Under the pieces are notes generated by a model that had not been told where the DNA came from, ran no database searches, and worked only from the letters and a program-made list of their open reading frames with translations. A stretch of 64,000 nt of DNA, taken from contig CAVANO010000034.1 of assembly GCA_963590165.1 (NCBI GenBank), forward strand, positions 1 to 64,000. The letters are read 5' to 3'. Of the stretch, positions 7,232 through 16,342 are shown piece after piece. Position numbers and translations under genes: made by a program. Every line of letters starts with the position of its first letter. Position 1 is the stretch's first letter. The stretch is from UBA11524 sp963590165. Lineage in GTDB: Bacteria > Bacillota > Clostridia > Christensenellales > Aristaeellaceae.

Positions 7232-8400
7232 AGGAGCTGGAACTGAAATACGGCTGCAATCCCAATCAAAAGCCTTCCCGCATTTTCATGGAGGACGGTG
7301 AACTGCCGCTAAAGGTACTCAACGGTAAGCCCGGCTACATCAACTTCCTCGACGCGCTCAATGGCTGGCAGCTTGTCAGCGAACTCAAGCGTGCGACTGG
7401 TCTGCCTGCAGCAACGTCCTTCAAGCATGTCAGCCCGGCAGGTGCGGCGGTCGGTCTGCCGCTGAATGATACGCTCCGCAAGATTTATTTTGTCGGCAAC
7501 CAGGAGTTGTCACCGCTGGCGTGTGCCTATGCGCGCGCACGCGGTGCTGACCGCATGTCCTCCTTCGGCGATTGGATTGCGCTAAGCGACGAATGTGATG
7601 AAAGTACTGCACGGCTGATTAAGCCCGAAGTGTCCGACGGTATCATCGCACCCGGTTATTCCGCATCGGCGCTGGAAATCCTCAAGGGGAAAAAAAAGGG
7701 GAACTACAACATTGTCGAGATTGACCCTACATATCGTCCTGCACCCGTAGAGCATAAGCAGGTGTTTGGCGTGACGTTCGAGCAGGGACGCAACGAGTTT
7801 GTGATTGACGAGGCGCTGCTGGACGACATCGTGACAAACAATCATGACCTGCCGACAGATGCCAAGCGCGACCTGATTGTGGCACTGATCGTGCTTAAGT
7901 ACACGCAGTCCAACTCCGTGTGCTATGCCAAGGATGGCCAGGCAATCGGTATCGGTGCAGGTCAGCAGAGCCGCATCCACTGCACGCGTTTGGCCGGTCA
8001 GAAAGCGGATAACTGGTTGCTGCGCCAGCATCCGCGCGTCCTTGCGCTGCCGTTCGTGGAGAAAATTGGCAGAGCTGACCGTGACAATACGATTGATGTC
8101 TATATTTCCGATGAACCTGATGAGGTGCTGGCAGACGGCCGCTGGCAGCGCTTTTTTACCGAACGTCCTGAGGTGTTGACGAAAGAAGAAAAGCGAGAGT
8201 GGCTGAGTCAGCAGACGGGCGTGGCGCTCGGTAGCGATGCGTTCTTCCCGTTTGGCGACAACATCGAACGTGCACACCGCTCCGGCGTGACCTATGTGGC
8301 GCAGCCCGGCGGCTCCATCCGCGATGACAACGTGATTGAGGTCTGCAACCTCTACAATATGGTCATGTGCTTTACGCATATGCGCCTGTTCCACCATTGA
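7228..8400 (+). CDS. purH: AICAR formyltransferase (PurH without cyclohydrolase domain)
   Basis: Transfers formyl from 10-formyl-THF to AICAR, giving FAICAR. At 390 residues it is far shorter than the ~515-residue bifunctional PurH: it begins directly with the formyltransferase half (ELKYGCNPNQKPSRIF) and lacks the N-terminal MGS-like IMP cyclohydrolase domain. The catalytic Lys-His of this family is seen in SFKHVSPAGAAVG, followed by VLKYTQSNSVCYAKDGQAIGIGAGQQSR and DAFFPFGDNIERA. The preceding PurO supplies the missing activity. Coupled to purO by an ATGA overlap. The separated arrangement is known in some Clostridia and archaea. Confidence 0.92.
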   Translation: MKELELKYGCNPNQKPSRIFMEDGELPLKVLNGKPGYINFLDALNGWQLVSELKRATGLPAATSFKHVSPAGAAVGLPLNDTLRKIYFVGNQELSPLACAYARARGADRMSSFGDWIALSDECDESTARLIKPEVSDGIIAPGYSASALEILKGKKKGNYNIVEIDPTYRPAPVEHKQVFGVTFEQGRNEFVIDEALLDDIVTNNHDLPTDAKRDLIVALIVLKYTQSNSVCYAKDGQAIGIGAGQQSRIHCTRLAGQKADNWLLRQHPRVLALPFVEKIGRADRDNTIDVYISDEPDEVLADGRWQRFFTERPEVLTKEEKREWLSQQTGVALGSDAFFPFGDNIERAHRSGVTYVAQPGGSIRDDNVIEVCNLYNMVMCFTHMRLFHH

Positions 8401-8416
8401 TACGAGGTGAACAAAC

Positions 8417-9694
8417 GTGAAGGTGTTAATCGTCGGCGGCGGCGGAAGAGAACACGCCATCGCGCTGAAAATTCTTGAGAATCCGGCTGTAACGGAACTG
8501 TATGCCGCACCCGGCAATGGCGGCATGGCACAAATTGCAAAGTGCCTGCCTTTCAAGGCAACAGATGTGGACAGCATTGTCGCCTGGTCAGCGGAAAATG
8601 CAATCGATTTCGTGGTTGTCGCACCGGATGACCCACTATGCCTCGGCATGGTGGATGCACTGGCTGAAAAAGGCATTCCGGCATTCGGTCCGAAGAAGAA
8701 TGCTGCCATCATCGAGGGTAGCAAGGTTTTCTCGAAGAACCTGATGAAGAAGTACGGTATTCCGACTGCTGCTTATGAAACGTTCGACAACTATGATGCA
8801 GCGGTAGCATATCTGCAGACGGCGGACATGCCCATTGTCGTCAAGGCGGATGGTCTGGCGCTCGGCAAAGGCGTCCTCATCTGCCAGACGCGTGAGGAAG
8901 CTGTTGATGCCGTGCATTCCATGATGAAAGAAGCCAAGTTCGGTGCTTCCGGCGCGAACGTGGTCATCGAGGAATTCTTGACAGGTCCTGAAGTCAGCGT
9001 ACTGGCATTCACGGACGGCAAGACAGTCAAACCGATGGTTTCCAGCATGGATCATAAACGTGCGCTCGACCATGACGAAGGACTGAACACCGGCGGCATG
9101 GGGACGATCGCACCGAATCCGTATTATACCAAAGTGCTGGCTGACCGTTGCATGAAGGAAATCTTCCTGCCGACAATTGCTGCCATGAACGCCGAGAACC
9201 GCACCTTCACGGGTTGCCTGTATTTCGGGCTGATGATGACGCCCAAAGGACCCAAGGTCATCGAATATAACTGCCGTTTCGGCGACCCTGAAACGCAGGT
9301 GGTGTTGCCGCTTTTGAAGAGTGATCTTTTGACCATCATGCAGTCCACTGTGAACGGTACGCTTGCAGAAACGCCTGTTGAATTTTCTGATGGCGCGGCT
9401 TGCTGTGTTGTACTCGCCTCTGGCGGCTATCCAGTGAGCTATAAAAGCGGTTATCCGATGACCGGACTTGAGGAGGCATCAAAGACGGCGATGCTCTATC
9501 ATGCCGGCACGAAGCTGTCTGACGGTCAGCTGGTGACCTCCGGCGGGCGCGTCATCGGCGTGACAGCTGTCGCGGATTCGCTGAAGCAGGCGGTTGCAGA
9601 TGCGTATCAGGCAGCGGAGAAAATTCATTTCACAGACAGACACATGCGGCATGATATCGGTCAGCGTGCGCTGGCTGCGCTTGAGAAAGTCTGA
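8417..9694 (+). CDS. purD: Phosphoribosylamine-glycine ligase PurD
   Basis: GAR synthetase, ATP-grasp enzyme joining phosphoribosylamine and glycine. The 425-residue protein begins KVLIVGGGGREHAIA, the PurD N-domain dinucleotide-like loop. Its ATP-grasp core has PIVVKADGLALGKGV and VVIEEFLTGPEVSV, and the PurD-specific signature LNTGGMGTIAPNPYY near residues 220-235. Start is GTG 8417 behind GAGGTGA, 16 nt after purH. Length and motif order are standard. Confidence 0.95.
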   Translation: MKVLIVGGGGREHAIALKILENPAVTELYAAPGNGGMAQIAKCLPFKATDVDSIVAWSAENAIDFVVVAPDDPLCLGMVDALAEKGIPAFGPKKNAAIIEGSKVFSKNLMKKYGIPTAAYETFDNYDAAVAYLQTADMPIVVKADGLALGKGVLICQTREEAVDAVHSMMKEAKFGASGANVVIEEFLTGPEVSVLAFTDGKTVKPMVSSMDHKRALDHDEGLNTGGMGTIAPNPYYTKVLADRCMKEIFLPTIAAMNAENRTFTGCLYFGLMMTPKGPKVIEYNCRFGDPETQVVLPLLKSDLLTIMQSTVNGTLAETPVEFSDGAACCVVLASGGYPVSYKSGYPMTGLEEASKTAMLYHAGTKLSDGQLVTSGGRVIGVTAVADSLKQAVADAYQAAEKIHFTDRHMRHDIGQRALAALEKV

Positions 9695-9716
9695 AGACGA
9701 AAGGGGAGTCCAACCC

Positions 9717-12700
9717 ATGAGCGTAAAGCGCATTTACGTGGAAAAGAAAGCACCCTATGCAGTGGAAGCAAAGCAACTGCTGTGGGAGATTCGCCATATT
9801 CTGCAGATTAAGACTGTGACAGGTCTGCGCCTGCTGAACCGTTATGATGTTGAAGGCGTATCACAGGCTCTGTACGAGAAATGCCTGCCGATTGTCTTTT
9901 CTGAGCCGCAGGTTGATGTAACATATACCGAACTGCCCAAAGATGCGAAGGCTGTTTTCGCGGTTGAGTACCTGCCGGGTCAGTATGACCAGCGTGCTGC
10001 TTCCTGCGAGGAGTGCATTCAGCTGGTCGGTCAATGCGACCGTCCGACAGTTCGCAGCGCACGCGTTTATCTGCTGGATGGTGATTTTACCGAGGATGAA
10101 CTAAACCGCGTCAAGAAGCATGTCATCAACCCAGTCGAGGCGCGTGAGGCAGATTTGGCTGTGAAAGATACGCTTCAGCAGCAGTATCAGACGCCTGACC
10201 ATGTCGAAACGCTGACCGGCTTTACGTGCATGAACGCAGACGAGGTTGATGCTTTCGTCAAAAAGTATGGTTTGGCGATGGATGACGATGACTTAGCGTT
10301 CTGCCGCGATTATTTTGTGTCCGAACACCGTGATCCAACGCTGACAGAAATCCGCATGATTGACACGTATTGGTCAGATCACTGCCGCCATACCACGTTC
10401 TTAACAACCATCGATGCGGCAGCCGTTCAGAAGGCAGCAGTCGAGAAGGCTTTCCAGCGCTATCTGGCTGCAAGAAAGACGGTCTATGGTGACCGTCAGA
10501 AGCCCATCAACCTAATGGATATCGCCACCATGGGCGGCAAATACCTGAAAAAAATCGGACAGACGCCAAATATCGACGTAAGCGAGGAAATCAACGCCTG
10601 CTCCATCAAGATTAATGTGGATGTAAATGGCGTAAATGAGCCTTGGCTGCTCATGTTCAAGAATGAGACCCATAACCACCCGACAGAAATCGAACCATTC
10701 GGCGGTGCAGCAACCTGCATTGGCGGTGCTATCCGCGATCCGTTGTCCGGACGTACATATGTTTATCAGGCGATGCGTGTGACCGGTGCGGCCGATCCGC
10801 TTGTGCCTGTGAGCGAAACGATGCCCGGTAAGTTGCCGCAGCGCAAGCTCGTGACGACAGCAGCGGCAGGCTATTCTTCCTATGGCAACCAGATTGGCCT
10901 TGCGACCGGGCTTGTCGATGAGATGTATCATCCAGGCTATGCGGCAAAGCGTCTGGAAATCGGCGCAGTCGTCGGTGCAGCGCCGGAAAAGAACGTTCGC
11001 CGTGAAGCACCTGTTCCGGGTGACAAAATCGTTCTCCTCGGCGGACGCACGGGACGCGATGGCTGCGGAGGCGCCACCGGTTCTTCGAAGTCACACAAGC
11101 TTGAATCCATCGAAACGTGCGGTGCGGAGGTTCAAAAGGGCAATGCACCGACCGAACGCAAGCTGCAGCGGCTCTTCCGCGATGGCGACGTAACGCGGCT
11201 CATCAAGCGCTGCAATGACTTCGGTGCAGGCGGCGTATCCGTGGCCATTGGCGAGCTGGCGGACGGGCTGTTGATTGACTTAGACAAGGTACCGAAGAAG
11301 TATGACGGTCTGGACGGCACAGAGCTGGCCATTTCCGAATCACAGGAGCGCATGGCGGTCGTGCTGGCACCGGAGGATGTCGTCACCTTCCTTGCTGCGG
11401 CGAACCGTGAGAATCTCGAAGCGACTGTTGTTGCGGAGGTCACAGAAGAACCGCGCCTGCGCATGACATGGAAGGGTTCAACCATTGTTGACCTATCCCG
11501 CGAATTCCTGAATTCCAACGGTGCAGAGAAGCACACAACCGTATCGGTGCCGGATGACGAGATCAAGCAAGTTGAATTTTCTGGCGATACAGTGACAGAA
11601 AAGCTGGCAAACATGCTTGGCAACCTGAACATCTGCTCCAAGCAGGGCTTGAGCGAACGCTTTGACTCCACCATTGGTGCGGCAACCGTGCTAATGCCCT
11701 ACGGCGGCAAGTATCAATTGACGCCGAATCAGACGATGGTTGCGAAACTGCCCGTGCGTTACGGCGTGACAGACACTGTGTCGGGCATGGCATACGGAAT
11801 GCATCCGGAACTGCTGTCCCAGTCGCCTTACGAAGGCAGCTACCTTGCCGTTATTGAAAGCGTGACAAAGCTCGTCTGCGCAGGCTTTGACTTCAAGCAA
11901 GCATATTTGACCTTCCAAGAGTATTTTGAGCGCATGAGCAGCGATCCTACACGCTGGGGTAAACCCTTCGCAGCGTTGCTGGGTGCGTTTGACGCGCAGC
12001 TCGACCTGAATATCGCGTCCATCGGCGGCAAGGACTCTATGTCCGGTACATTCGAGAAGATGGATGTTCCGCCGACACTGTGTTCCTTCGCGATTGCGCC
12101 CGGCAAGGCGAGTAATGTCGTTTCGCCGGAATTCAAAGCAGCCGGACACAGTATCCGTCTCGTTAGCTGCGATGCACATGATACGCCAGCACTGACGGCA
12201 AACTACGACGCGGTGCTCAAGGCAATGCAGGAAGGCAAAATTGTTGCTGCATGGGCGCTTGGGCTCGGCGGTGCAGCAGAAGGCCTGTTCAAGATGGGTC
12301 TGGGCAACAAAATCGGTACACGCATTGATGATGACTACGATGGCAAGCTGTTTGCACAGCAAATCGGTGCTATGCTGATTGAGTGCACCGAAGAAATCGA
12401 GTTGGGTGTGAAGCTCGGTGACACGATTCCGGAGTGGGTGCTGGAGTACGAAGGCGAGCGCATCGATCTAACCGCAATGCAGGAGATTTACGAGAGCAAG
12501 CTCGACAAGGTCTTTGCCTACCGCGGTCATACCGGTGAAACAACAGAGAAGTTCTCCTATCAGGCGGAGAAGTATCCTGTGCCAGCCGTGAAAACGGCGA
12601 AGCCTGCTGCATTCATCCCGGTGTTCCCCGGCACAAACTGCGAATACGACACGGCGCGCGCGGTGGAACGTGCAGGCGGCGAGGCGAAGATTCTTGTCAT

Positions 12701-13400
12701 CAACAACCTGACACCCGAAGCAATCACCGAGTCTATTCAGGAGGCCAGCAAGCTGATTGCACAGAGCCAGATGATTGTCCTGCCCGGCGGATTCTCCGGC
12801 GGCGATGAACCAGACGGCTCCGCGAAGTTCATCACGGCTTTCTTCCGCAATCCTGCAATGAAAGATGCCGTGCATGACCTGCTCAAGCACCGCGATGGAC
12901 TGATGCTTGGCATCTGCAACGGCTTCCAAGCACTGATTAAGCTAGGTCTTGTGCCTTTCGGCGAAATCGTTGAGACGAACGACCAGTGCCCAACGCTGAC
13001 CTTCAACGAAATCGGTCGCCACCAGTCCATGCTCGTGCGGACACGTATTGCATCGAACAAGTCGCCGTGGCTCAGCCGCTGCAAGGTCGATGATATCCAT
13101 ACGGTTGCCATCAGCCATGGCGAAGGTCGCTTCGTCGGACCAGAGGCGCTTATCCGCCAGCTCGCCGCAAATGGGCAGATTGCCACGCAGTACGTTGATC
13201 TGAATGGTACGCCGTCCATGGATACACGCTTCAACCCGAATGCTAGCCACTACGCCATCGAGGGCATCACCAGCCCGGATGGACGTGTCTTGGGCAAGAT
13301 GGGTCATACCGAGCGAAGCGGCGAGAACCTGTACAAGAATGTACCCGGCGACAAGTATCAGCCGCTCTTTGAAGGCGGCATGGACTACTTCCGCCTGTGA
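9717..13400 (+). CDS. purL: Phosphoribosylformylglycinamidine synthase, single-chain PurL
   Basis: Makes FGAM from FGAR, glutamine and ATP. At 1227 residues it is the fused form: an N-terminal PurS-like linker region, two PurM-like halves and a C-terminal class I glutaminase that replaces separate PurQ. Visible landmarks are IDTYWSDHCRHTTF and FKNETHNHPTEIEPFGGAATC in the first synthase half. The glutaminase shows PGTNCEYDTARA, the nucleophile Cys1067 in LMLGICNGFQALIKLG, and the His/Glu of the triad in the HTERSGENLY tail. This corresponds to the Clostridia/Streptococcus long type. The ATG at 9717 follows GGGGAG; upstream in-frame codons lie inside purD. Confidence 0.95.
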   Translation: MSVKRIYVEKKAPYAVEAKQLLWEIRHILQIKTVTGLRLLNRYDVEGVSQALYEKCLPIVFSEPQVDVTYTELPKDAKAVFAVEYLPGQYDQRAASCEECIQLVGQCDRPTVRSARVYLLDGDFTEDELNRVKKHVINPVEAREADLAVKDTLQQQYQTPDHVETLTGFTCMNADEVDAFVKKYGLAMDDDDLAFCRDYFVSEHRDPTLTEIRMIDTYWSDHCRHTTFLTTIDAAAVQKAAVEKAFQRYLAARKTVYGDRQKPINLMDIATMGGKYLKKIGQTPNIDVSEEINACSIKINVDVNGVNEPWLLMFKNETHNHPTEIEPFGGAATCIGGAIRDPLSGRTYVYQAMRVTGAADPLVPVSETMPGKLPQRKLVTTAAAGYSSYGNQIGLATGLVDEMYHPGYAAKRLEIGAVVGAAPEKNVRREAPVPGDKIVLLGGRTGRDGCGGATGSSKSHKLESIETCGAEVQKGNAPTERKLQRLFRDGDVTRLIKRCNDFGAGGVSVAIGELADGLLIDLDKVPKKYDGLDGTELAISESQERMAVVLAPEDVVTFLAAANRENLEATVVAEVTEEPRLRMTWKGSTIVDLSREFLNSNGAEKHTTVSVPDDEIKQVEFSGDTVTEKLANMLGNLNICSKQGLSERFDSTIGAATVLMPYGGKYQLTPNQTMVAKLPVRYGVTDTVSGMAYGMHPELLSQSPYEGSYLAVIESVTKLVCAGFDFKQAYLTFQEYFERMSSDPTRWGKPFAALLGAFDAQLDLNIASIGGKDSMSGTFEKMDVPPTLCSFAIAPGKASNVVSPEFKAAGHSIRLVSCDAHDTPALTANYDAVLKAMQEGKIVAAWALGLGGAAEGLFKMGLGNKIGTRIDDDYDGKLFAQQIGAMLIECTEEIELGVKLGDTIPEWVLEYEGERIDLTAMQEIYESKLDKVFAYRGHTGETTEKFSYQAEKYPVPAVKTAKPAAFIPVFPGTNCEYDTARAVERAGGEAKILVINNLTPEAITESIQEASKLIAQSQMIVLPGGFSGGDEPDGSAKFITAFFRNPAMKDAVHDLLKHRDGLMLGICNGFQALIKLGLVPFGEIVETNDQCPTLTFNEIGRHQSMLVRTRIASNKSPWLSRCKVDDIHTVAISHGEGRFVGPEALIRQLAANGQIATQYVDLNGTPSMDTRFNPNASHYAIEGITSPDGRVLGKMGHTERSGENLYKNVPGDKYQPLFEGGMDYFRL

Positions 13401-13417
13401 TTTGGAGGAAAAACAGC

Positions 13418-14851
13418 ATGGCTCATGACAGCTATACCAGCCCTTTTTCTACGCGCTATGCAAGCAAGGAAATGCAGTTCATCTTCTCAGAGGACAACAA
13501 GTTCCGCACGTGGCGGAAACTCTGGATTGCGCTGGCAAAAGCAGAACAGAAGCAAGGGCTTGACATTACCGATGAACAGATTAACGAACTTGAAGCGCAT
13601 GCGGACGACATCAATTATGAGGACGCACAGCGCCGTGAGCGCGAATGCCGTCATGATGTCATGAGCCATGTCTATGCTTACGGGCTGCAGTGTCCAAAGG
13701 CGGCAGGTATCATCCATCTTGGTGCAACGTCCTGCTACGTCGGCGACAACACGGATGTTGTGATTATGCGTGAAGGTCTGCAGGTCATCCGCCGCAAACT
13801 GCTGAACGTGATGAAGTTGCTAACGGACTTCGCAGACAAGTACAAAGCGATGCCGGCGCTGGCATATACGCACCTTCAGCCTGCACAGCTGACGACGGTC
13901 GGCAAACGCGCGACGCTCTGGCTTAATGAGCTGTACATGGATTACTGCGAGCTTGAACACCGCATTTCGTCGCTTGCACTGCTTGGCAGCAAGGGCACAA
14001 CCGGCACACAGGCTTCCTTCATGGAACTTTTCTGTGGCGACAGTGCCAAAATCAATGCCGTTGAGCAGGACATCGCACACACGATGGGCTTCGACAAGGT
14101 TGTACCTGTTTCCGGTCAGACATATTCCAGAAAGATGGATTATCAGGTCGTATCCGTGCTGAGCGGCATTGCGCAGTCTGCCAGCAAGTTTGCTTATGAC
14201 ATGCGTTTGCTTGCAAATTTCAAGGAGATGGAAGAACCGTTCGAGAAGAACCAGATCGGCTCTTCTGCCATGCCCTATAAACGTAATCCCATGCGTTGCG
14301 AGCGAATTGACGCCCTTGCACGCTATGTCTGCATTGATACGCTGAACCCTGCAATGACCTCGTCTCTGCAGTTCTTTGAACGCACACTCGATGATTCTGC
14401 CAACAAACGTATCGCCGTCGCAGAAGCATTCCTCGGCGTGGATGCCATCCTGAATATCATGATGAACGTCTGCGACGGACTGGTTGTCTACGACAAGGTC
14501 ATCCGCGCACGCGTGATGAATGAGTTGCCGTTCATGGCAACTGAGAACATCATGATGGATGCAGTCAAGAAAGGCGGAAATCGTCAGGAGCTGCACGAAA
14601 AGCTGCGTGTCCATTCGCAGGCGGCGGCGCGCGTCGTCAAGGAAGAAGGCGGCAAGAATGATCTAATTGATCGCATCTGCGCTGACCCGGCATTCATGAT
14701 TACCCGTGAAGAAGTCGAGGCTATTCTTCGTCCGGAACAGTTCACAGGCCGAAGCAGCGAACAGGTCGATGCTTTCTTGAACAACATCATTCGTCCGTTG
14801 CTTGCGGAAAATATAAATTTGCTTGGAGAAAAGCAGGAATTGTCTGTTTGA
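13418..14851 (+). CDS. purB: Adenylosuccinate lyase PurB
   Basis: Fumarase-superfamily lyase acting twice in purine synthesis, on SAICAR and on adenylosuccinate. The 477-residue protein carries HLGATSCYVGDNTD and the superfamily signature SSAMPYKRNPMRCER (from residue 282), which forms the mobile catalytic loop with the active-site serine. TYTHLQPAQ-like residues occur as AYTHLQPAQLTTVGKR. The ATG 13418 is chosen because of TTTGGAGGAA 9 nt upstream; an earlier in-frame ATG at 13397 would overlap purL. Last purine enzyme in the operon. Confidence 0.94.
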   Translation: MAHDSYTSPFSTRYASKEMQFIFSEDNKFRTWRKLWIALAKAEQKQGLDITDEQINELEAHADDINYEDAQRRERECRHDVMSHVYAYGLQCPKAAGIIHLGATSCYVGDNTDVVIMREGLQVIRRKLLNVMKLLTDFADKYKAMPALAYTHLQPAQLTTVGKRATLWLNELYMDYCELEHRISSLALLGSKGTTGTQASFMELFCGDSAKINAVEQDIAHTMGFDKVVPVSGQTYSRKMDYQVVSVLSGIAQSASKFAYDMRLLANFKEMEEPFEKNQIGSSAMPYKRNPMRCERIDALARYVCIDTLNPAMTSSLQFFERTLDDSANKRIAVAEAFLGVDAILNIMMNVCDGLVVYDKVIRARVMNELPFMATENIMMDAVKKGGNRQELHEKLRVHSQAAARVVKEEGGKNDLIDRICADPAFMITREEVEAILRPEQFTGRSSEQVDAFLNNIIRPLLAENINLLGEKQELSV

Positions 14852-14940
14852 GCATCGAATGAAAAAACTGTGTTGCATAATTCTGTGCAGCGTGGATTGA
14901 TGACAACAGCATTGTGCTGCTGAAAGTGAAAGGAACAGTT

Positions 14941-15285
14941 ATGCCTTACATAGAAACGACCTCCAATGTCTCCATTCCCGGACGTAAGGAACAGGTGATC
15001 AAGGAACGTATGGGGGAAGCGATCGAGAAAATTCCCGGCAAATCAGAAAGCTGGCTTATGCTCTCTTTCCGTGACAATGCCTCCATGTACTTCAAGGGCA
15101 CGGACGCACCATGCGCCATCTGCCAAGTGAAGCTATTCGGCGGTTCCGCGATGGAGGAGGATTATGCCGCACTGACGGAGGCGCTGACCGATATCCTACG
15201 CGAGGAACTTGACATCGACAGTGATCGTATCTATGTGACCTATGAAGAAATCGGCTTCTGGGGCTGGAATGGCGGTAATCTCTGA
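14941..15285 (+). CDS. MIF/tautomerase-superfamily protein
   Basis: A 114-residue member of the macrophage migration inhibitory factor-like tautomerases. After removal of Met1 the N-terminal proline (MPYIETTSNVSI) would act as the catalytic base, as in the family. KEQVIKERMGEAIEKIPGK forms the usual helix and WLMLSFRDNASMYFKG the following strand. The natural bacterial substrate is usually unknown; phenylpyruvate keto-enol tautomerisation is the reference activity. It lies 89 nt after purB, with AAAGGA as ribosome site, and may be read through from the pur operon; no clear promoter of its own was seen. A terminator follows. Confidence 0.82.
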   Translation: MPYIETTSNVSIPGRKEQVIKERMGEAIEKIPGKSESWLMLSFRDNASMYFKGTDAPCAICQVKLFGGSAMEEDYAALTEALTDILREELDIDSDRIYVTYEEIGFWGWNGGNL

Positions 15286-15311
15286 TTCATTAGGCATAAA
15301 ACATACAAAAT

Positions 15312-15345
15312 GGGAAGGATGGTCGTAATGGCTTTCCTTCCTTTT
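15312..15345 (+). terminator. Terminator after the tautomerase gene
   Basis: GGAAGGA (15313-15319) pairs with TCCTTCC (15335-15341), followed by TTTT and further pyrimidines. It closes the pur-tautomerase transcript 27 nt past the last stop codon. Confidence 0.6.
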
Positions 15346-15401
15346 ACTTTTCTTTACCTGTTCATTTCGGGAAGATTTGATGAAAAAATTGTGAAAAAGC
15401 A

Positions 15402-15430
15402 TTTATATTTCTCATGCTTTGATGTATAAT
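15402..15430 (+). promoter_or_regulatory. Probable cdaA promoter
   Basis: A perfect TATAAT at 15425-15430 lies about 50 bp before the chosen cdaA start. The -35 region at the proper distance (TTTATA, 15402-15407) is poor, so only the -10 is convincing. Its position inside the longest possible cdaA frame argues for the downstream GTG start. Confidence 0.4.
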
Positions 15431-15481
15431 AAAATAGTAAACATCACTGTGAAGACTCTTGCAAAGGAAGGGGGACTCGGC

Positions 15482-16342
15482 GTGACGACGTTCTTACAGA
15501 CGTTAGAAACATTCATTTGGAACGTGCTCAATCGTCCCAGTCTTTCTGATGTGGCTGACATTCTAATCGTCGCTATTATCATCTACGAGTTGCTGATGCT
15601 CACGCGCGATACGCGAGGCAGTGCTGTCCTCAAGGGACTTGCCATGTTGCTGATCATCGTCTGGATCAGCGATCTGTTCGGGCTGACTGCGCTGAACTGG
15701 CTGCTGATGAGCGTTGTGAACAACGGTGCCTTGGTGCTGGTCATCCTCTTTCAGCCGGAACTTCGCAAAGCACTGGAGCAAATCGGACGCGGTGCACGAA
15801 TCGAAACAAAGCGGCACGATACCGATAAAGATGAGGCAAGCCGCATTATCGACGAAATCATCCATTGCCTGCAGAACCTGAGTCGCCGTCATGTCGGGGC
15901 ATTGATTGTGTTTGAGCAGAAAACAGGCTTGCAGGATATTATCGAAAACGGTATTGGCATTGATGCACGCATCACATCCGGCTTGCTGGAAAACATCTTT
16001 GAACCGAACACGCCGTTACATGACGGCGCAGTTGTTATCCGTGGCGAGCGCGTCATGAGCGCGGCATGCATCTTGACATTAACAGAAGCAAGTGGTATCA
16101 GCCATGACCTTGGGACACGCCACCGCGCCGCAATTGGCGTATCTGAAACGACAGATGCAATCGTGCTGATTGTTTCTGAGGAAACCGGCATCATTTCTAT
16201 GGCAAAGGGCGGTAAATTGACGCGATATCTTGATGCGAAGTCTCTCAGAACTATTCTCGAAGGGATGTACGTCCACCAACCGCATCAGCGGTTTCTATCG
16301 TTGTTTCGGCGCCGTAACAAGGAAAAGGAGGGTGCACAGTGA
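15482..16342 (+). CDS. cdaA: Diadenylate cyclase CdaA
   Basis: Synthesises c-di-AMP from two ATP at the membrane. The 286-residue protein has three N-terminal membrane segments (about residues 20-90, including VADILIVAIIIYELLML and GLAMLLIIVWISDLFGL) and a DAC domain. The catalytic motifs are DGA at Asp181 (LHDGAVVIRG) and RHR at 213-215 (LGTRHRAAIGVSE). GTG 15482 is preferred: GGAAGGGGG stands 8 nt in front and the -10 box would otherwise lie inside the gene. The stop overlaps the cdaR start (GTGA). c-di-AMP controls potassium uptake in Bacillota; trkA/trkH lie 17 kb away in this window. Confidence 0.94.
   Translation: MTTFLQTLETFIWNVLNRPSLSDVADILIVAIIIYELLMLTRDTRGSAVLKGLAMLLIIVWISDLFGLTALNWLLMSVVNNGALVLVILFQPELRKALEQIGRGARIETKRHDTDKDEASRIIDEIIHCLQNLSRRHVGALIVFEQKTGLQDIIENGIGIDARITSGLLENIFEPNTPLHDGAVVIRGERVMSAACILTLTEASGISHDLGTRHRAAIGVSETTDAIVLIVSEETGIISMAKGGKLTRYLDAKSLRTILEGMYVHQPHQRFLSLFRRRNKEKEGAQ

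Noticed and set aside
14852..14940. A separate promoter for the tautomerase gene
   Set aside because: CATAAT at 14876-14881 could be a -10, but no -35 hexamer lies at 16-18 bp; the only TTGAGC is 22 bp away.
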